Positions 31,310 through 43,741 of a stretch of 64,000 nucleotides of DNA are shown piece after piece. The notes under the pieces were generated by a model. It searched no databases, had not been told where the DNA came from, and was given only the letters and a program-made list of their open reading frames with translations. The stretch spans positions 21,452,001 to 21,516,000 of the forward strand of contig CM114274.1 of assembly GCA_050084515.1 (NCBI GenBank). Reading direction: 5' to 3'. The number at the start of each line of letters is the position of its first letter. Position 1 is the first letter of the stretch. The position numbers and the translations under genes are program-made. The stretch is from Blasia pusilla (lineage: Eukaryota; Marchantiophyta; Marchantiopsida; Blasiales).

Positions 31310-33004
31310 CTCATCAGCCCGTCACCTGACCATCACCTTGGCCGATAAGCAACGGTCTTCCCATAAGTCAAGGATATCGAGTAGGGGTCGATAGAGTTTT
31401 CCTTCAGGAGTGCTTAAAGGCTATAGGAATATTTTATCTAACAAAGTCCTGGATTCACTAATTCCTTCATTTTGGAATAGAGGCCGTTGAAATTCAATTG
31501 TGGACAAGACCCTAGGAGTCCGCCGAAACATGTTGGATTCTAGTCGACTAAATGTTCACTCAATAGCACATCGGTTGAACGATTTAGGGGAATATGAGGA
31601 TTATCATACAATTGAAACGTGCAAAACCATTTTTTCCCAAGCAGGTCTTTAGGTTTGAAATCTAAACAATCTCTCACTTAATTTTCTCATACCCCATGCA
31701 GCGATGCAACGGGGTTTTTGAATGGCAGCGTGGGAAATGGCCTCGAACTTCATGACTATTTAATTCCTTCAATTGAGGTGAACAAGTGAATCCCAATTAC
31801 TCATATTGCTCAAACTTATTATGAGTTACAATACATGCCAAACACAAAATTTGTGATCTGGTTTCCATTCTATGGCTATATGGAGGGTGTAGGGTTGCAT
31901 TAGGAATATGTTTTAAAAGCCTTTGAGGTAATATTGAATATGGGGGGCTCACATTCTTGTTGTGGCCAATTGTTGGCATTGCAAGTAACTCTCAATTTCA
32001 CATATTCTCCTTCAATGAAAGACTTAAAGGTACTCAGGCGAGTAGACGATAGGCAAGAATTACCAAGGATTTTAGGTGGATCAGTTGGATGCAAGTTGGT
32101 CAGGACCCCCTGGGAAAAGTTGATGCTCTGTAGAAACTTGATCACTCCACTAATACTCTGCACCCATTACTTCGTTGGTTGAGCAATTTTGTGCAAGTAT
32201 TCCTCCCTTGATGCTCTATAATTGACAATCGCATAAGACAAATATTGGCCATGTTCTATGGGACAACTTGCATGTTTTCCTTCTAAAAATTTGCAATTAT
32301 TAGGCTGTGTGGATCTTCATCATATCACCAAACCAACAGTTGCCATGCAAGCTGATTGAAGAACATATACACGATCACAAATTTCAATAGACATGATAAA
32401 TACAATCAGACTTAATTACTTCTTAGCATTTTCATGGCACATTTGAAACAAAGGTCTCTAAAAACTACATGTGAATGATCTCCTCCCGATCATGGTGACG
32501 AAGTTTATTCCAGGAATTTGTGTTCATACAACTCAGATGCACTAAGTAGTCCTTCTACTACCCATCTCCTGGGTTCTTACACTCATACATCATCATATGG
32601 GTAGAACACTTGTGACATAAAGACCTCCATATACAAAGTGATCAATGTGAATTCGAAGTGACAGACCTTTATTTAAAGCCACAATTCAAGTTCTTAAATG
32701 TTCAATGAATGTAAAGCCTTTAGTGCATCTAAATGGCAGCAGATAACGAAAATGCAAGCCACTTTCCATAAATGGAAAATCACACCACCCTCCTCCTTCG
32801 CATTCGTAGCTCGGAGATAGTAGCAGCCTTCGAAGCATGTGGAGTTTGCAGCAGTCATCGCAACCTTCACAACAATTTTGACCAGAGTTTGCAGCAAACG
32901 CAGCAACCTTTGCACTGATGTCAAAAGCGCCAATGTGCCTGCGTAGCAACAACCTTCACCTTCCTAGTGAGAGAGTGTCCCTAGTATCGCGCAACATCAC
33001 CTTT
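31310..33004. other. Intergenic, nothing recognised
   Basis: A/T-richer sequence with only short frames lacking motifs. No terminal repeats, tRNA or coding similarity were seen. Confidence 0.5.
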
Positions 33005-33102
33005 ACGAGCGAGTACGAGAAACCTTCGAGAGACGAAGGAGCACTACACCCTAAACACTCGCTCCTTCGTCTCTCTAAGGTTTCTCGTACTTGCTCGCTC
33101 GT
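33005..33102. repeat. Long hairpin (about 40-bp arms, 18-nt loop)
   Basis: 33005-33042 pairs with 33061-33102. The arms share acgagaaacctt and gagacgaaggagc, with one mismatch and a 4-nt insertion. This could be a foldback MITE core or an RNA hairpin. No target duplication was identified. Confidence 0.8.
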
Positions 33103-34082
33103 TCCTCCCTCAAACTGAGCGCTCACTTCTTGCAGTCTCCACCCTTTCGCGTGAATCACTCCAGAATCGCTCGAGAACCGTTTATACTAGCTTGATTGCT
33201 CGATCTCTCACTCGTTCTCCACTCAAACTCGTTGGATTGATCGCTTGCATGCACTTTGCTGATTCTTGCCAATTTCAAAATACGCCTAAACTTGGAACGA
33301 CGTGGTTCAATCCATTCCAGCGAAACCACGCGGCTCCGACGCCGCGAGCTCCACCGACCGTCCTTGCGCGAAGTGACGAGTTTGCTCGCTTCTGTCTGAG
33401 AGGCTGAGGCACGCTTGCAAGCACAAGAGACGGGAGGACGCGGAGGCGCTCTACAGGATGGCGGCGGGGATGGTGAAGGATGGGACGGATTTTGATGGTG
33501 GGATGGAGGATGGAGGGGGGTCGTGTGTTATATCAAAACGGAGATATCGACTTCCTCTACGTTTTGATCCGTAGCGTCAATCTTATAGTGAAGTATTTTT
33601 CATTTTATTTTGTTTTGTAGATTTTTGTTTTTTTGAGGGTTTCTCATGTAGGTATTAGGGTCCTCTTTTTTGTCTCGTTTCGTTGTCATGCCTGGACTGT
33701 TTCCAAGACAACTCATGTTGTTATTCCACACCACCCCTTTTTTCTCTGTGTCCTTATTCTATAGCCATACACGTTTCTCGTTCACGTTTGACCTATGTTT
33801 TTCTCCCTTATCCCACTCTATTCCCATCTATGTTTTCCATCTATTCTCTTTCCATATCATTAGTACCTCCATACTATCTCTACATTGTTTTGGGAAGGGG
33901 TTGGGCAATAGGTTCTAGGTGAAGATGGTAGATGAGAGTTCATACTAGGGAGAGCATTTCCGTGGATGGGAAGAAAGTCGATTACCATTAGGGCTAGTTT
34001 GAATGGGGGTTGTGGGGCAGATTTTGGTGGGGTTTGTCTCTCGAGTTTGAAGGAGGGGGTCATGTTCTCTTCTTGGTGAGAG
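33103..34082. other. Intergenic / possible LINE 5' region
   Basis: No coding motif. 33600-33900 is T-rich. The segment just before 34083 may be the 5' UTR of the non-LTR element, but its start is not defined. Confidence 0.35.
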
Positions 34083-36596
34083 GTGTCCATGCCTCGACCT
34101 GCATCGGCCCCTCGCGTAGGGGCTCGTGGGTCGTCTAGCCGGGATACGAAATGCCCTTGTTGTCCCGAATTCTTCACTCGTTCAGGAATTCGGAACCATT
34201 TAGCCGCTAAACATCCTGACTTTGATAGATTTGGATGGGTGGTTCCTCCAGTCGATCATGGATGCTCATCGGTGCTTCATGCATCATCGCCCCCTCCCGA
34301 GGCATGGGAGTGGTTGAGGTCTCACCTTGGCAGCATCACAGGTCTCTTTGAGACCCGTTTTCCTTGCCCGAGGTTGTTTCATAGGATCCCCCATACTATT
34401 CGGGATGAGCTTCGCTAGTCTTTCCTCCTTCCCTTATCTAGGATCGCGCTTGATCATATGGATGAGCTCTCATGGTATCTACTACTTCTCCTTCCACGAT
34501 GGTGTCTTTGCTATACCCGAGGAGGGAAGGCTGGCCATAGAGAGGTTGTGGCTCGATTGCGGCGCTTCCGAGGAGGTGATGGGAGGCATATGCAGAGCAA
34601 GTTTGTGGCATATGCCAGAGGTAGCACTCCACATGGTTTCCCAACGGACGATCTTGTAGCTTCTAGATTACGACGATGGAGGACACTTGGGCGAGCCGGG
34701 GAGTACTCACGAGGGGCTCGTGTGCTCCACCCTATGGATATGGCTCCTCCTTCCGTTGTTACCATCGACGCCCTCTGGAGGCTACACCCCCGTCCAGTGG
34801 TTGACATCCCAACATTTGTACGTGATTTCCATCCTTACACGACCTTATGCCTAGACTTGTCCCTCTTTGCACAGGCACTCGGGCGTTCCCCTAGGATAGC
34901 AGCAAGAGGGTTGTCGGGTATGATGTACGAACACCTTCGTGATTGCTTTCCCCCCGAGGATTCTACTAGCGGCTTTTCCGAGTTGCTTCAGGTTGCCTCT
35001 CACCTAGCTCAAGGGAGAGTGCCAACAGTAGTAGCCCAGGTATTGGGGGCCGGGCGACTTTTGGCGTTATCGAAGGAGGGTGGAGGGATCCGTCCGATTG
35101 CCATAGGGGAGGTGCTCTTACGATTGGTGAGTCGCACTATCGCTTTGCAGTTCCGTGAGGCTTTCCAGTCACATCTGAGTCCGCACCAGTTTGGAGTTGC
35201 CGTGCTAGCCGGTTGTGAGGATGTAGCCTTAGTTCTGAGGGCTTGTTTAGATATCCATCTTGAGTGGGTGGTTCTCCAAGTTGATGTGGAGAACACCTTT
35301 AACTCAGTGTCTTGGGCAGTTATCTTCACGGAGCTGAGAGATGCAGGGGGTCCCATAGCGAGTGTGATTCCCTTTGTGCATGCTTTTTATGGGGCCTCCT
35401 CGACTCTTTATTTTCACCACGGTATGTTCGAGGAGGAGGTCACGGTCTTGGAGTCTGCTATCGGGACGCGTCAGGGTGATCCCTTGGGTGGTGCATTTTT
35501 TTCTTTGGCTCATTATCGAGCGGTTCTTTCTACGGTGGAGGCTTTCTCGGGTTGCATTTCCCCTTCGTTGGCAGATGATACTCACATTGTTGGCCCTGGA
35601 GACTTGGTTGTTCCTGCATTTCAGCACTTTTCAGCATAGTTGGCATATGTCGGCCTCGCGGTGAAGGTGGGAAAGTGCAAGGCTTGGTCTTCATTAGGCT
35701 TGTCAGCGGATATTCATTTACCTGACGGTTTTTTGGCACATGTTGGAGGGCTTCGCGTTTTGGGAGTCCCACTTGGGAGCCAGGACTTGGTATCGAGTTT
35801 TGTGGCGGCGGCTCTTACCGAGGATCTTCTCCATGTCGACGATCTCACGAGGATTGGTGACCCTCAAGAAGCTTATGGAATCCTCTCGTCATGTTTTTCC
35901 TGTAGACCTGGTTATCTGTGTAGAAACGTGTGGGCGACTAGCCATATTTCTTCCTTGTATAGATCCTTTGATAGAAAGATTATGCAGGCGTTTGGGGATC
36001 TTCTAGGACCCGGCTCATTAGAGTGCCCCGCGGGGGAGTTAGCTTGGAGACATGCTTCTTGGCCGATTGCCTTTGGTGGAGTAGGTCTCATAGCGATTGA
36101 GTTAGTGGCGTCTTCAACCTTTTTAGGGAGTTGGGCCACTGTAGCACTCCTCCTTTGCTCCCGATTTTTGCTTAGGGATAGACCGCTACTTTAACAGTAC
36201 GTTTTCCAGGTTGAGGATGGTCTTTTCCCACTTCAATCTTCACTCACAGCTTGTAGAGACTCCCTTCTTGTTGAGGCTAGAGCAATTCTTCCCGCTTTCT
36301 CGTCCCTAGTTACCTCCGGACAGTCTGAGCTCCAATCTTCTTTGATGGAAGCCCACTTTGATGCATTGTTTAGAGCTACTATGTCGGACGGGAATATCCC
36401 CATGGAGGTTTGGGCCCGTATTTGCTCTTGCTCCAGAAAGGGGGTAGGCTCATGGGTGGGGGCTCGTCCCCTCATCCCGACTTTCCGCATCGCACCACTT
36501 ACCTACACTACAGCGATGAGGTTCCGACTAGGCCTGCCCCAACCAACGGTGGTTGGTTCAACACATTGCGAGTGTCTCATAGATCTAGGTAGTTAG
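34083..36596 (+). pseudogene. Non-LTR retrotransposon ORF with N-terminal C2H2 zinc finger and reverse transcriptase
   Basis: One reading frame spans about 838 codons, interrupted only by TAG at 34416, TAG at 35637 and TAA at 36192. N-terminus: a C2H2 finger (CPCCPEFFTRSGIRNHLAAKH). RT: GRLLALSKEGGGIRPIAIGEVLLRLV, DVENTFNSVSW (catalytic Asp), GTRQGDPLGG and LADDTHIVGP (the A/Y-DD box as LADD). A thumb-like and C-terminal part follows, ending STHCECL. The N-terminal finger and IRPIAIGE motif suggest an R2/NeSL-like group, but I could not place the clade. The C-terminus may be cut by the LTR that starts at 36603. No endonuclease domain was identified. Confidence 0.8.
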
Positions 36597-36602
36597 AAAC
36601 AG

Positions 36603-37763
36603 TGAAGAGACACTAGCTTCATCAAGAACGTTTCGAATCTTAGGATCACTTCCACTCCAGCGAATATTTAGGAAGCAAGGCAAAAGCCATTATCATCATT
36701 CTCTTACAAAGTCCTTATGTTGTAGGAACGGTCCGAGCAAGAGAAGAGTACCCTCTCGAGCTTGTATACACTTTGAAGCTTTCTCGTTCTTGATGGAGTA
36801 GTAAAGCAATCATTCATTCATTCTGATGTGCGATGCTTATGTCTGAGTATTATTTTTGGGTCTGCAGAATGAGGAGTGAATCAGGCGAACCTTTCTCATC
36901 AATGAAATAATCAATATGAGTTGTAGGAAATCTGTTTGACAGAGAGTAACCTGCCGAGACGGATTGAGTTCCGAAAGTAGGAGAAGCCAGCTTATGTGTT
37001 GAGATCTCTGTGAGGTTTCTTGATGTCGAGAGGAAAATATACCTGAACATGCTGTCAATTCCACTAGAGAGAATCGAGAAAAGATCCTTTGGTACTAAGA
37101 AAGATCAAAAGATATTGATAGGACATTGAATATAACTCACACACATTTAAATACAACAATTACAACATAATTGTAATTTCAAATTGTCTTTCCATCAAAC
37201 AATGATCCTCTTGGGGATCGAACTTACTAAATCGACTATAAACTAAAAACACTTGTACATTACAATTTTCTATCTTTCTATTCCTCTTCTTAATATTCCT
37301 GTCCACTTTTGCAAAGACTCTTTGACCCCTTCCGCTTCTTCCTCTTCCTTCTTTGAGTTCTTAGTCTTTGCTCTAGAGTCTTTGTCCTTCTTCTCCAATC
37401 TTTGTACAGAGACTACCTTCCATCTTCTTTACAAAGAAGCTTTCCCCAATCTTTGTTGACAGTCTTTTACACCATTCTTATTGCGGTCTTCCTTGCGAAG
37501 CACCCGCGCTTCCTCTTCTAACTTATTTTTCGATCTTTTCCTACTTTTACACAATTCTCACTCTTCCAAGAGAGTCCTTAATCTTCTACCATTTCTTGTC
37601 TTCTCATTAGAGCTCTAACCATGGCTCGTCTCACACAATTGCAGTAAAGGAAGACTCTTTACTTTCAACAGTGAGTCTTTAGTCTTCACTTCATAAAGAC
37701 TTTACTTTAATTAAGTACAAAAACATCAAAATTTCAAAATTCTCATAAGAGTGGGTTATCACA
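36603..37763 (-). repeat. LTR of the downstream gypsy element (3' LTR in minus sense)
   Basis: On the minus strand it begins TGTGATAACCCAC at 37763, directly after a polypurine tract (GAGTGAGGGGGTA, 37764-37776). A CTTCA end at about 36603 gives TG...CA termini and about 1.16 kb. Parts recur at 19537-19851 and 27416-27640. The lower border is the less certain one. Confidence 0.6.
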
Positions 37764-37776
37764 TACCCCCTCACTC

Positions 37777-38324
37777 AAATGTGAGCCGTCCCGATGAACA
37801 TTCTAACCTAGTCTACCTCTTTGCTATCTCTAAGGACTCATGTCATTTGTTAACTCTACAATTTCAATGTCAAGAGGGGATCGGCCATGTATGGTCAACG
37901 GTCTGTTATCAAGATTTGGCCTGTTGTTCTTCATTCTCTCCCTCCAATTTTCTACTACCAACGAAGAACCTAAAATTTTGTTTTGCACTCTTACCTCTGA
38001 AGGTATAAAAGGCGCTATGGCCGATTCTTGCAAACACGGCAGTTATGCTACCTCAGGCAGTGTAGTAGTATGCATGTGTCTTTTCCAATACTCGTCGAGA
38101 TAGGCCTGTTCTTATGTGATCTGTGTGTCAAAATTTTTAATCGCCTCCATGAATATGTCGTGGGCTTCTTCTGGTTATTGTTGTACTTCCGCCCTAAGTT
38201 TTTGCTCTGCTTCCAACATCGCAATCTTTGTTATGACTTGGCTCCATTGCGATATCAAATCACTGTTGGTTTGTTGGTATTCCACGATCATCTTCCCTTT
38301 CTTCGTGCTCTCCATCATCACACT
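37777..38324 (-). other. Spacer between gypsy ORF and 3' LTR
   Basis: No conserved motif is seen. It lies between the coiled-coil ORF and the polypurine tract of the same element. Confidence 0.4.
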
Positions 38325-38996
38325 CTAAAGATTGGCCTGGAGGAGGTCAATTTGCTCTTGCAATTTCTTTGCGTGCAGCAAAGATTGATGTAACTGTACA
38401 AAGAGTTGATATGCTCCATGCTCGATATCCACCGCCAAGCTTTCCCAATGCGAGGCATTGTGAGCTTCGTACCTTGCTTCTACTAGCTCTACTTCTGCTC
38501 CGATAAGAGACTTTTTAAGGTCTCCAATTTCAATTTCTTGCGCCCAATTTTGGCGCTCCATTGACTTGTTGACCGTTTGCTGCAATTGGACACGACGCAA
38601 GTTCCTGAGAAGTCCTAAGTAGTCTTGTGCCGCCCCGTGGTCAGATAAATTTCCCATCTCCCTCAATTCTTCAAGAACTGGCTCCGCAACTTCCAAAAAC
38701 CTTCCAAAACCAAAATGATGTCGTAAGGTGGTGTGCATACGCTGCACAACTAGATTGTCTTGCAAACCAGCAGGGACAACCACCGGTTGTACTGCTTCAG
38801 CCGCTAGTATCTTTGCTGCCTCTTCCAACTCTTGGTGGATTTCCATCCGAACCCTCTTAGGTCTTGGAACCTTAGGCGTTTGTGAAGGTGGTCGAGACAA
38901 AGACCCTTCCATTGGCCTCCGCCTAATCCTTTGAACTTTTTGCATTATGGCCAATGGTGTTGCACTTGCTACCTCCCTTGTACCTGAAGTAGACAC
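38325..38996 (-). CDS. Coiled-coil ORF downstream of gypsy pol
   Basis: An open frame of 223 residues on the minus strand, 3' of the integrase. Basic N-terminus (RIRRRP, PKVPRPKRVRME), then a long Glu/Gln/Leu-rich helical region (residues about 60-220) typical of a coiled coil. I recognise no enzymatic motif. The 39275-39006 frame just upstream (HLHPGEPGVDF, ALTPGEKSYLSPF) may be the N-terminal part of the same protein, separated by a stop near 39006. Extra ORFs after pol are known in some plant Tat-type gypsy elements. Function unknown. Confidence 0.5.
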   Translation of the reverse strand: MSTSGTREVASATPLAIMQKVQRIRRRPMEGSLSRPPSQTPKVPRPKRVRMEIHQELEEAAKILAAEAVQPVVVPAGLQDNLVVQRMHTTLRHHFGFGRFLEVAEPVLEELREMGNLSDHGAAQDYLGLLRNLRRVQLQQTVNKSMERQNWAQEIEIGDLKKSLIGAEVELVEARYEAHNASHWESLAVDIEHGAYQLFVQLHQSLLHAKKLQEQIDLLQANL

Positions 38997-39005
38997 TTCG
39001 ATGGG

Positions 39006-39275
39006 TCACGATCTTTGAATTGGCGTAGCTGTGATCCACTCCAAAGACTCATTTTTGGTAAGCTCCTCGACCTGTGAATATAGCCGAATTAAGAAAGGAG
39101 AGAGATATGACTTCTCCCCGGGTGTCAAAGCAATTATCAAACTAAGTACATGGGCACGGACCAGAGCTGCAAAATCCACTCCTGGCTCTCCGGGATGCAG
39201 ATGCACGTTCCAAAGAGTGTAACATTGTTTGAAGAGCTTGTTATGCATGTAATATGTTCTACCAGGATTGAACAA
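39006..39275 (-). pseudogene. Probable N-terminal part of the gypsy additional ORF
   Basis: An 89-codon frame ending in a stop about 10 bp before the coiled-coil frame opens, same strand. It resembles the N-terminal region of additional plant retrotransposon ORFs (Arg/Leu/Tyr-rich helix patches), but I would not assign a family without a search. Confidence 0.4.
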
Positions 39276-39722
39276 GATCTAGTAGACCGTACAAAATTGT
39301 GCGAACAAGGGAGGACTCAACATTTGCGGCTTGTAGCACTTCCTTCCTAATTGATCCTTTGTAATGCAACCGAGCTCTTCCAATTCTTCTTGTCAGACAA
39401 GAGCGTCGTAGTGCAGTTCTTGCTCTGGAGCCGCGGGAAGCTCATACGTGATGGGCCACAAGTCAGCAGACCACGAAGTTGGCTGCGCTTGATACTTGTA
39501 ACCCTTCTTGCTTAATAATCGCCAGTTTTACGTAACGGCTTGTTGGACGGTTTTTTTCCGAGGTAATGCAAAGACTAAGCCCTCAAAGACCACGACTCCA
39601 AAGACCGCGTGCACACGACCCAAGAGGAAGACTCCTATCTTTGGTCGCTTATGAGTCTTCACGATTCATGGGGATCGGATCTTCCCTGGTCCGGATTTCT
39701 TTGTTTCCCCCTCCCTCATCCT

Positions 39723-40929
39723 TCAATCAGGTGCGTGGTATCTTCGTACATGCATGCTATTCACTCTTGTTGGTAGTGCTTCTCCACTTAATGTTCCTAA
39801 TTGTAAAGACCCATTTTCAAATATCTCCAGGACCCGGTCAAGTCCCATCCAATTTAACTTGAGCTTCCTCGGAAATTTCAGGCATCGATTGTCATAGAGC
39901 AAGACCAAATTTGCTCTTTGTATTGACTTTGATCTCAGATTTTTGTCATACCGCTGCTTTCTTTGGAGTTGAACGGTCTTTGTATGGCCCAGAGCAAGAT
40001 GTCTTGCCTTTCCACTACAACCAAGTCTTCATTCCTCCTTTCAGTGATCGCCGACTCTTCTTCGTTTCTTTCCTCTTCTAGGATTCAGTAGGTGGGCACA
40101 TCCCATTTGATTGGAACAAGGGGTTGAATTCCATATGTCAAATATAATGGTGTGTACCTGTTGGTTACTTTCTCCACTGTGCGATAGGCCCAGAGTGTTG
40201 CAGGAATCTTGGTATCCCAATTATATGAATAGGTGATCGTCAGCCAATTCAAGATCCTACAAATCAGCCCAATGGACTTCTCTGTTAATCCATTGGCCTT
40301 GGGGTTGTACGAGGATGTCTTGTGGTGCTTGATTAGGAAGTGGTTGGTCAAAGCTTTGGCCGGCTGGTTGAGAAAATGAGTTCCCCGGTTGCTCACCAAT
40401 TCTAGAGGATAGCCATATCTAGTAATAATCATTTCATACAAAAACTTGGCAACTACCTCACTGTCATCCTTTTGCGTTACGACTACTTCCACCATTTTGG
40501 TGCAATAATCTGTAGCGATTAAAATATACTTCCGGCGTGTTTGTCGGGTGGCGCATGAGATAGGACCCACAAAATTGATACCCCACTTCTCAAAGGGGCT
40601 AGGGGAAGAATAGGCACCAAAGGCCAGCAAGAGGTCGTTGTTGGCCTTTGTGCTCTTTAACAAGCATCACACTTCTGAATGAAGGATCTGACATCCCAAT
40701 AAATTATGGGCCACCAATAGCGATCGGCCAAGATCTTCTTGACCGTATTCTTAACTACATAATGCCCTCTTGCATCCTCCGGGTGCATGGTAGCAATCAC
40801 TCGAGGTACTTCCTCCTTCTCCAAGCACCTTCTATATTCTCCATCCGCACCAAGCTTGAATAACACATCACGGCATATCTCATAAGGCCCTACCTTATGC
40901 AAGAATACTGCCCGTTCTTCTATTGTCAT
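39723..40929 (-). pseudogene. Ty3/gypsy integrase
   Basis: N-terminal zinc-binding part at 40929-40657 (HPEDARGHYVVKNTVKKI, IQKCDAC). Core at 40663-40085 and C-terminal tail at 39908-39723 (KFPRKLKLNWMG, NGSLQLGTLSGE, VNSMHVRRYH), which is the Tat-lineage pattern. In the core both catalytic Asp positions read Asn (GINFVGP and VSNRGTHF), each a G-to-A change, so it is catalytically dead. Frame breaks separate the three parts. Confidence 0.85.
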
Positions 40930-40998
40930 AGGAGTTGGAAAAGTAGGAGTGATTAGAAATCGCAGGATGTCTTCGTTCGAAGATCTTTGTAGGTCCTC

Positions 40999-41250
40999 CT
41001 AGCTGATCAAGAATAGTGTTTTGTACAGAAAGTTGTCTTCAAGGGTGTTCGTGAGATCGGTCTTTGGCATCCTTAAGCGTGACAGAAAGTCTGCATTGGT
41101 GTGGATCCTTCCCGCTCTTTTCACCACATCAAAGGTTAACTCTTGTAACAAGAGAATCCACCTAGTAATCTTGCGGGAAAAATCTGCTTTGACTACCAGG
41201 GCACGAAGCGCAAAATGGCCGACATGAAAAACAAAAGGGTATCCTAGCAA
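40999..41250 (-). pseudogene. Gypsy RNase H 3' end
   Basis: It contains FALRALVVKADFSRKITRW and LLLQELTFDVVKRAGRIHTNADFLSRL, the RNase H-integrase junction of gypsy pol. It lies just upstream of the integrase on the minus strand. Homology ends near 41255, so RT, PR and Gag of this element are missing here. Confidence 0.8.
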
Positions 41251-41255
41251 TTAAT

Positions 41256-42800
41256 GCAGCGTGTGCACACCACCTTGGAGTAGATATGCCACAAAATTGG
41301 TGTGATATCTAAGGGCAACACCGTAGCATTCCATACAACCTTGGGCTCCTCTGACCCATCGTTGTCTGGGGCAAAGGTCTCACTCTATGTCATCTACACG
41401 TGCACATCAAGTAGGCGTAGAGGCTTCTTGCTCTAGCCTAACAAAGGCACATCTCCTCCACGGAATGATGTTGCTACCATAAAACTCCTCTCTGTAGGGG
41501 TGTCGATCATGGATTTGTCCTCTACATGGACATGCCCCTCAATCAAATCCCCAGCCAAGTGATGACGCTATTGAATGTTGGTAGAGTCACCATCTCTCCT
41601 TGTCATTGCTTGATCACTCCACACATGAATCACATGGGTAACACTACATTTATCTGTATTATTGTAGGATTAAGTTTTAAATTTTCTTTTGTTCCTTTTC
41701 ATCAATGGACTCCTGATATTCATGAAGGAGCGAGCTTAGTCGCCCATCACTTGACTGTCATCCTAGTTTGTAGGGCAGTAATTCCTCTTAGTAATCTAGG
41801 GTAAATCCCATCGGATACAATAGTGCTCCACCAACCAAAACGTCATATAACTTGGCATTGGTCACTATCACCTTGACTCAAACCACGGACTCATCTCTCA
41901 GACGTCATAGTCTAATCCTTACCACGACCTCATGTTTGGTGATAAACCATGTTGTACTCTTTCTACCTAGTGATGTCTTTATCCTGAATGGGCAATGCTC
42001 CACATTGGCCCTCATCATGCCTCGTCTTATGAATATCGCCTTTCCCAACATCAAGGATTGCACTCTTGAATCCAAGAAAACATGTTGCCGATAAAACAAT
42101 CTAACTCTTGGATTCACCAAATGGAAAATCAATCTACGGTTATCTAGCAAAAAAAACACCTAGAGACAACATGACACACTCTATTGCGAGTCTTGTAGGT
42201 GTCTCCACCATCCTATTACCCGCAATCTGACATGAATCTGAGACAAATGGGACAACGTGACCATAGGCTCCAAGGGCAAGTCCATCACCTCCTGTACAAC
42301 TACCTCTAAATGCGGGGAATCAACACCATTATCATGCTCGCATGTGTATTAGCCAGCCAAAACACCTCGACGTGTGTACCTCCCAATACTACAACATCAA
42401 AAGGGGAAAACCACGGGGCACAGTACTTGACAGTGGCCATCCCCAACAACGTACTCCATGGGGGATCTACTTGGCCATCAACAATAGGAGTCCTGCGTGC
42501 ACACCAAAAACATCCAACCTCCAAGAACTCTGATTAAGACCCATGAATGGGGTCCTCATTGCCTGAGACAAAGTGAACCACTAAGGAAGAAGGGTTTGTT
42601 TCTTGCCTTCCCCTCTCTGTGGTTGCTCTATGGGTAACACAATGGTTGCCTCCATCTATGCAGTCCCATACTTCCAACGAGGATTCTCCGTATTTTTGGC
42701 TATTCCATATGAAATTGATGCCACCGACTCGACATTTGATAACCTTAACATCATCGCGTTAATCTGCTAATGTAATTGCACTATCCATGCGGCCAAGCTA
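41256..42800 (-). pseudogene. Degenerate protease-region fragment of a DNMT-type gypsy
   Basis: Matches the region upstream of the DNMT in copy 1 (for example 41806-41870 against 4910-4980). Minus-strand frames include LMLGKAIFIRRG (41905-42159). No catalytic motif is clear. The DNMT and RT expected downstream are absent, presumably replaced by the 36603-41250 element. Confidence 0.4.
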
Positions 42801-43741
42801 GTTTTTATCTTGTGAGTAAAAAAAAAAACTATACTAGTGAGTGAGTGCATTTTTTTTTCGTTCTCCTTATAAATGGTCTTCATTGTCAAATCATGAAATG
42901 GTTGATATGTATCTTTCCATCCCAAAAAGGAATCTCTTACATTAATTTTTTTTTATCTAATCTGGTTTGTTTTGTAAAGACCATACGAGAGCGTTTTTTC
43001 TCCCCAAGTTTGACTCGATCAGATTTCTAAGAATTACGCAGAGGATTTTCAACCCTATTAATATTCTTGGGTGCATGCCAAATCCAAAGTCGTTGTAGGG
43101 AGAGAATTCATGGGTGGCAACTCCAAGAATCATGAACGGAGAAGCCCGAAATGTTGTGTACCATGCCCTACCATGAACCGTCGATGGACTTCATCCACCA
43201 GCCCCCAAAAGCCAAGAGCACCATGTGGACTCGTGTTACACAGCCACGTGGCTCATTGAGGTAGCACCACATGTCCGTACTTGGAGCATTCGACGTGGCA
43301 TCTAGAATATCCCATGTCTTCTCAGCGCCTGAATCCTCTGTCGTACAATATCCCGGCGAGATACCGTCCGCTTTCCCAGACGTATGTACATCATCTGAAT
43401 TCCGTGTGGATGTTGGGACTCGGGACAGGCAGGAAAAAGAGGAAAGGAAGAGTGATCCGGTTGGGTTTACAATAACGCCTGTAGTTACAGTGTAGTAAGG
43501 GGTAATCAGGACTCGGGAGGTGGTCGCAAATGCTGATGTATCATCATGTGTCGACGGAACATTCACCGGCATTGACCATCTTCGCTAATATGTGGCACAC
43601 AATTGCAGCCCATTCCCTCCACTCTTAAGTCCGGTCCTGGGCACCGACTAACGCCACTACTCTGTTTCCACACGATTCCTTTCTGCACGCAGGCACCGGT
43701 CCGGCGTTTTGACGTCGGCTCTCAATCAACTCTTTTGAAAG
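42801..43741. other. Upstream region of the epimerase gene
   Basis: T-rich to about 43020, then mixed sequence. It should hold the promoter and 5' UTR of the gene at 43742. No unambiguous TATA box is seen in the last 150 bp. Short frames here look like chance ORFs. Confidence 0.4.

Noticed and set aside
43168-43572. Minus-strand 134-codon frame upstream of GME as a gene
   Set aside because: No motif, overlaps the likely GME promoter, and composition gives similar open frames on the other strand.
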